Positions 5,037-7,970 of a stretch of DNA of 7,970 nt are shown here, in pieces. Under the pieces are notes generated by a model. It was not told the DNA's origin. It worked only from the letters and a program-made list of their open reading frames with translations, and did not search any database. How positions within the stretch are numbered: position 1 is the stretch's first letter; each line of letters starts with the position of its first letter. The stretch comes from Actinomycetota bacterium (GTDB lineage: Bacteria; Actinomycetota; Thermoleophilia; Gaiellales; Gaiellaceae): the NCBI GenBank assembly GCA_005884155.1, contig VAXD01000114.1, positions 1 through 7,970 of the forward strand, in the 5' to 3' direction. Position numbers and translations under genes: made by a program.

Positions 5037-5834
5037 ATGAGCGACGACAAGATCCGGCTCGGCGGGATGGCGCTGCTGAACGGCGTGCTCGTGCACGGGC
5101 CGAACGCTTGGGCCTGCGCGATCCGCACCGATGACGGAGAGCTCAAGGTGGCCGGCGAGATCAAGCCGCTGCGGGCGAGCAAGATTCAGTCGGCGCTCCT
5201 GCGCGGGCCGGCTCGACTCGCCGAGGTCTTTGCGCTGCTGCCGATGATCAGGCGGCGCCTGCCCGAGGCACGCTTGCCGTTCCAGCGGCGCGGCGTGCTC
5301 GCGGCGATGTTCGCGACCGCGGCGACGGTGCGCGTCGTGAAGGGCTCCCGCAGCCTGACGCCGTTCACCCGCGAGCTCTTCGCCGGGCTCCTCTCGGCGG
5401 TGCCGGCGGTGCTGGCGCTGCGCGGCTCCGACCTCGCGGCCTACCACGGCGCGGAGCACATCTCGATCGGCAGCTACGAGCACGGCGCGCCGCGCGAACG
5501 CGAGCACGAGCGCTGTGGCTCGCACATGCTCGGCCCGCTGATCGCCACCACGGCCGTCGGCGGAGCGCTCGCCACCCGCGCTCCGGCGCACCTACGGGCA
5601 CCGGCCCGCCTCGCCGCCCAGCTCGGAGCGCTCGCTGCCTCGACGGAGATCTTCAGCTGGATGGTGCGCAATCCGGACAACCCTCTCGCCCAGGCGCTCG
5701 CCAAGCCGGGCCACGAGCTCCAGCACCGCGTGGCGACCGCCGAGCCGACCCCCGAGCAGCTCGAGGTCGCCGAGGCCGCGCTCGCGCGCTGCCTCGAGCT
5801 GGAGAGAGCGGCAGATGGAGCGGACTCGAACTAA
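5037..5834 (+). CDS. DUF1385 (YqhQ-like) family protein, short divergent member
   Basis: This 265-residue protein has the DUF1385 signatures in order: LGGMALLNGVLVHGP at 8-22 (family GGQAVMEGVMMRGP), YHGAEHISIGSYEHG at 136-150 (family YHGAEHKTIxCYE), HERCGSHML at 157-165 (family HPRCGTSFL), and PGHELQHRVATAEPTPEQLE at 224-243, equivalent to GLxLQxxTTxEPDxxQxEVA. The invariant His/Glu/Cys cluster (H137, E140, H141, C160) looks metal-binding. Family members are usually about 300 residues and membrane-associated. Here hydrophobic stretches at about 113-129, 164-180 and 190-206 are short and broken by charge, so membrane insertion is doubtful. Lys after YHGAEH is replaced by Ile, and GTS by GSH. 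To my knowledge the biochemical function is unknown. Its end overlaps the NAPRTase start by 20 nt, tying it to NAD salvage. Confidence 0.8.
   Translation: MSDDKIRLGGMALLNGVLVHGPNAWACAIRTDDGELKVAGEIKPLRASKIQSALLRGPARLAEVFALLPMIRRRLPEARLPFQRRGVLAAMFATAATVRVVKGSRSLTPFTRELFAGLLSAVPAVLALRGSDLAAYHGAEHISIGSYEHGAPREREHERCGSHMLGPLIATTAVGGALATRAPAHLRAPARLAAQLGALAASTEIFSWMVRNPDNPLAQALAKPGHELQHRVATAEPTPEQLEVAEAALARCLELERAADGADSN
5801..5806 (+). promoter_or_regulatory. Shine-Dalgarno (GGAGAG) for the NAPRTase gene
   Basis: GGAGAG lies 8 nt before ATG 5815, inside the end of the DUF1385 gene. It supports the chosen start and internal translation initiation within a polycistronic message, in contrast to the leaderless-looking starts elsewhere. 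Confidence 0.55.
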
Positions 5835-6894
5835 GCGGCTCCCGCCGGAGATCTTCGAGCTCCCCGTCGAGAAGATGCGGGAGGGCTACTACACCGACGC
5901 CTACTTCAACCACACGCGGGAGATGCTCCTGCGCGACGGGCGCCACCCGCGGGTCGTCATGCAGGCCTTTCAGAAGAAGCACTCGCACCTCGGCGGGATC
6001 GACGAGGCGATCGCCGTGCTCAAGCTCTGCGCGGACGACTGGGACGACCTGACCGTCCATGCGCTCTACGACGGCGATCCGATCGAGCCGTACGAGCCCG
6101 TACTGACGATCGAGGGCGACTACACGAGCTTTGCGCACCTCGAGACCGTCTACCTCGGCGTGCTCGCACGGCGCACGTTGATCACGAGCAACGTCGTTCG
6201 CGTGCTCGAGGCGGCGAACGGCAAGCCGATCATCTTCATGCCGGCTCGGCACGATCACCATCGCGTCCAGACCGGTGACGGCTACGCGGCGTACGTCGCG
6301 GGCCAGGTCTGTGGGACCGAGATCGGCGTCACCTCCGACGCGCAGGCGTCCTGGTGGGGCGGCCGCGGCGTCGGCACGGTGCCTCACGCGCTGATCGCGT
6401 CCTACGGCGGGAACACGGTCCTCGCGGCGACCAGGTTCGCCGAGCATACGGATCCCGACATGAACATCACTGTGCTCGTCGACTTCGAGAACGACTCGGT
6501 TCGCACGGCGTTGGAGGTCGCGCGCGCGCTCGGGCCGCGACTCTGGGGCGTGCGGCTCGACACCTCAGGGCAGCTCGTCGATCGTTCGCTCTGGGACGAG
6601 ATGGGCGACTTCGAGCCGCGCGGCGTCAACGAGCGGCTCGTGCGCAAGGTGCGCGAAGCCCTGGACCGCGACGGCTTCGAGCGCGTGAAGATCGTCGCGT
6701 CGGGCGGGTTCGACGCGGAGCGCATCCGCGCGTTCGAGCAGCTGGGCGTCCCGGTCGACTCTTACGGCGTCGGCTCCGCGCTGATCCGCGGCGAGAACGA
6801 CTACACGGCCGACATCGTGATGACGGACGGCCGCCCGTCGGCGAAAGCGGGGCGCCGCTACCGGCCGAGCCCACGCGTTGAGCTCGTCGAATGA
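5815..6894 (+). CDS. pncB: Nicotinate phosphoribosyltransferase
   Basis: NAPRTase converts nicotinate and PRPP, with ATP, to nicotinate mononucleotide, the committed Preiss-Handler step of NAD salvage. The protein has 359 residues, shorter than the enterobacterial enzyme (about 400) and closer to the short archaeal-type form. The N-terminal substrate loop is MREGYYTDAYF at 21-31. HLETVYLGVLARRT at 108-121 and MPARHDHHR at 142-150 follow. GVGTVPHALIASYGGNT at 185-201 contains H191 at the position expected for the phosphorylatable His. The TIM-barrel half shows ITVLVDFEND at 218-227, GVRLDTSG at 245-252, KIVASGGFD at 292-300 and SYGVGSAL at 316-323 for phosphate binding. It overlaps the DUF1385 gene by 20 nt and the nicotinamidase gene by 4 nt (ATGA), so it is part of an operon. 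It is intact, unlike its neighbour. Confidence 0.93.
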   Translation: MERTRTKRLPPEIFELPVEKMREGYYTDAYFNHTREMLLRDGRHPRVVMQAFQKKHSHLGGIDEAIAVLKLCADDWDDLTVHALYDGDPIEPYEPVLTIEGDYTSFAHLETVYLGVLARRTLITSNVVRVLEAANGKPIIFMPARHDHHRVQTGDGYAAYVAGQVCGTEIGVTSDAQASWWGGRGVGTVPHALIASYGGNTVLAATRFAEHTDPDMNITVLVDFENDSVRTALEVARALGPRLWGVRLDTSGQLVDRSLWDEMGDFEPRGVNERLVRKVREALDRDGFERVKIVASGGFDAERIRAFEQLGVPVDSYGVGSALIRGENDYTADIVMTDGRPSAKAGRRYRPSPRVELVE

Positions 6895-7505
6895 AGATCG
6901 TCCTCTGGGACGTCGACACGCAGCGCGACTTCATGCTTCCCGAGGGGAAGCTCTACGTTCCGGGAGCCGAGGAGACCGCGCCGGCGATGGCGCGGCTCGT
7001 CGGGGCGGTGCGCGAGGCGGGGGTCGTGCATGTGGCCTCCGCAGACGACCACGAGCTGACCGACCCCGAGATCTCGGACGAGCCGGACTTTCAGAACACG
7101 TACCCGCCGCACTGCCTGCGCGGGACGCCGGGCGCGGAGAAGATCGACGAGACGAAGCAGTCGGATCCGCTGCCGCTCTCGCTCGTGCCGTACCCGCCCG
7201 GGCTCGTCCCGGGACTCGTTGACGGCCGTCGTGAGATCCTGCTGCTGAAGAAGAACTTCGACGTCTTCACCAACCCGAACACCGACGCGCTGCTCGACGC
7301 TCTCGATCCGAAGGAGCTCGTCGTCTTCGGCGTTGCGACGGATGTCTGCGACGACGCGGCGATCCGCGGCTTCCTGCGCCGCGACCTGCGTGTGACCTTT
7401 GTCGAGGACGCAGCGCGCGGGCTCGACGAGGTGCGCGGAGGGCGGGGTCGAGTTCGCGACGACCGACACGGTCATCGAGCGGCTTGCGTGAGCCGCCGCT
7501 GGTGA
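6891..7505 (+). CDS. pncA: Nicotinamidase (isochorismatase-like hydrolase) with frameshifted C-terminus
   Basis: Nicotinamidase deamidates nicotinamide to nicotinate, the substrate of the gene just upstream. The ATG overlaps that gene's stop by 4 nt. Catalytic triad candidates are D9 (VDTQRDF), K120 or K121 (LLLKKNFDVFTN) and C153 (GVATDVCDDAA). D52, H54 and H74 (ADDH; YPPHCLRGTPGAE) fit the metal site. The frame is sound to E180 (7428-7430), after FVEDAARGLDE. It then becomes Arg-rich nonsense to a stop at 7505. In the next frame, from 7432, a proper family ending is readable (CAEGGVEFATTDTVIERLA, stop 7489-7491). About ten residues of the expected C-terminal helix are absent even after joining the frames, so the best explanation is a deletion of 3n+2 nt, about 26-29 nt, near 7430. 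All catalytic residues precede the lesion, so partial activity is possible. A sequencing or assembly fault is the main alternative. Confidence 0.85.
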   Translation: MKIVLWDVDTQRDFMLPEGKLYVPGAEETAPAMARLVGAVREAGVVHVASADDHELTDPEISDEPDFQNTYPPHCLRGTPGAEKIDETKQSDPLPLSLVPYPPGLVPGLVDGRREILLLKKNFDVFTNPNTDALLDALDPKELVVFGVATDVCDDAAIRGFLRRDLRVTFVEDAARGLDEVRGGRGRVRDDRHGHRAACVSRRW

Positions 7506-7970
7506 CGCGGGCGCTCGAGCTCGAGCGCCGGCTCGGCTTCACGCACTCGTCGATCCCGAAGGTGGGCCACCTCCTGCACGTCCTGGCCGCCCAGCGCGGG
7601 CGCACCCGCGTGGGAGAGCTCGGCACCGGCTGCGGCGTGGGTGCCGCCTGGATCGTCTCGGCGCTCCCGCCGACCATCCCGTTCGTCACCGTCGAGGTCG
7701 ACCCGACCCTCGCGGAGGCCGCTGCGGAGCTCTTCGCCGAGGACGAGAATGTGACCGTGCTCCAGGGCGACTGGCACGAGCTGATGCCGACCGAGGCGCC
7801 GTTCGACCTGCTCTTCTACGACGGCGGCGGCAAGCAGCACCCGGAGCTCGACGGCGAGCAGGTCGTCGGCCTGCTGGCGCCGGGCGCGACGATCGTGATG
7901 GACGATCTCACTCCCGGCCGCGAGCTTCACGACGCCGTGCGCGAGTTCTGGCTCAACCACCCCGAAATCG
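7484..7970 (+). CDS. Class I SAM-dependent O-methyltransferase, N-terminal 162 residues (runs off right edge)
   Basis: This is a Rossmann-fold methyltransferase of the catechol/caffeoyl-CoA O-methyltransferase type, using S-adenosylmethionine on a small molecule. Counting from TTG 7484: REPPLVTRA is the usual N-terminal entry, GELGTGCGVG at 44-53 is SAM motif I, VEVDP at 70-74 ends strand 2, GDW at 95-97 and FDLLFYDGG at 107-115 follow, and MDD at 139-141 is the acidic, metal-binding-like pair of this family. The frame is open to the window end. The start is uncertain: GTG 7502 is the alternative, but TTG 7484 keeps the conserved REPPLV block and would overlap the nicotinamidase's original stop (7489-7491) by 8 nt, as is typical of this operon. 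I cannot name the substrate. Its place behind pncA suggests co-transcription only. Confidence 0.83.
   Translation, partial: MREPPLVTRALELERRLGFTHSSIPKVGHLLHVLAAQRGRTRVGELGTGCGVGAAWIVSALPPTIPFVTVEVDPTLAEAAAELFAEDENVTVLQGDWHELMPTEAPFDLLFYDGGGKQHPELDGEQVVGLLAPGATIVMDDLTPGRELHDAVREFWLNHPEI

Noticed and set aside
3989..5134. Plus-strand open frame of 381 codons
   Set aside because: It is a +1 shadow of the M20 peptidase, very Arg/Gly-rich, without motifs.
4569..5591. Minus-strand open frame of 340 codons
   Set aside because: It is antisense to the M20 and DUF1385 genes; the residue pattern reflects GC-rich codons only.
5653..6447. Minus-strand open frame of 264 codons
   Set aside because: It is antisense to pncB, which has full NAPRTase motifs.
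7472..7960. Minus-strand open frame of 162 codons
   Set aside because: It is antisense to the O-methyltransferase, whose SAM motifs lie on the plus strand in a frame open to the edge.
1..7970. Mobile element, CRISPR array, phage or defence genes
   Set aside because: I saw no transposase, integrase, spaced repeats, terminal inverted repeats or change in composition; all genes are ordinary housekeeping families.

Overview
The window is very GC-rich (roughly 70% by eye) and almost wholly coding, with start or stop overlaps at most gene junctions. Codon use, leaderless-looking starts and gene content suggest an actinobacterial chromosome. A deep lineage such as Thermoleophilia (Gaiellales or Solirubrobacterales) is my guess, not something the sequence proves. 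I see no rRNA, tRNA, CRISPR array, phage gene, transposase or convincing terminator. The only non-coding gaps are about 20 bp (1334-1353), 10 bp (3701-3710) and 9 bp (5028-5036), so no stretch over 300 bases lacks a gene.

Layout. (1) On the minus strand, 1333 down past base 1, is one uninterrupted frame in which a complete electron transfer flavoprotein beta subunit is joined to the alpha subunit, which runs off the left edge. (2) Divergent from it, 1354-2025 on the plus strand is a small YfcE-like metallophosphoesterase. (3) Convergent with that, on the minus strand, is a rarA-osmC pair (3700-2446 and 2456-2022). rarA is split by a frameshift. The reading-frame evidence points to a 14-nt deletion that removed the AAA+ sensor-1 segment. 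(4) Divergent from rarA, a plus-strand series runs to the right edge: an M20 metallopeptidase (3711-5027), a short divergent DUF1385/YqhQ-like protein (5037-5834), nicotinate phosphoribosyltransferase (5815-6894), a nicotinamidase with a scrambled C-terminus (6891-7505), and a class I SAM-dependent O-methyltransferase (7484 to the right edge, partial).

How the genes work together. The clearest pathway is NAD salvage: the nicotinamidase makes nicotinate and the phosphoribosyltransferase makes nicotinate mononucleotide. Their genes overlap by 4 nt (ATGA) and sit behind the DUF1385 gene with a 20-nt overlap. The ETF carries electrons between flavoprotein dehydrogenases and the respiratory chain. 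OsmC and RarA are stress and replication-maintenance functions.

Most notable points: the single-chain EtfB-EtfA; two separate frame-disrupting lesions (rarA, pncA), each explained by loss of 3n+2 nt; and three starts (GTG 1333, ATG 3700, ATG 5037) preceded at 6-7 nt by a -10-like hexamer (TAGTCT, CATACT, TAGTCT), the spacing of leaderless promoters. I found no clearly new multi-gene system.
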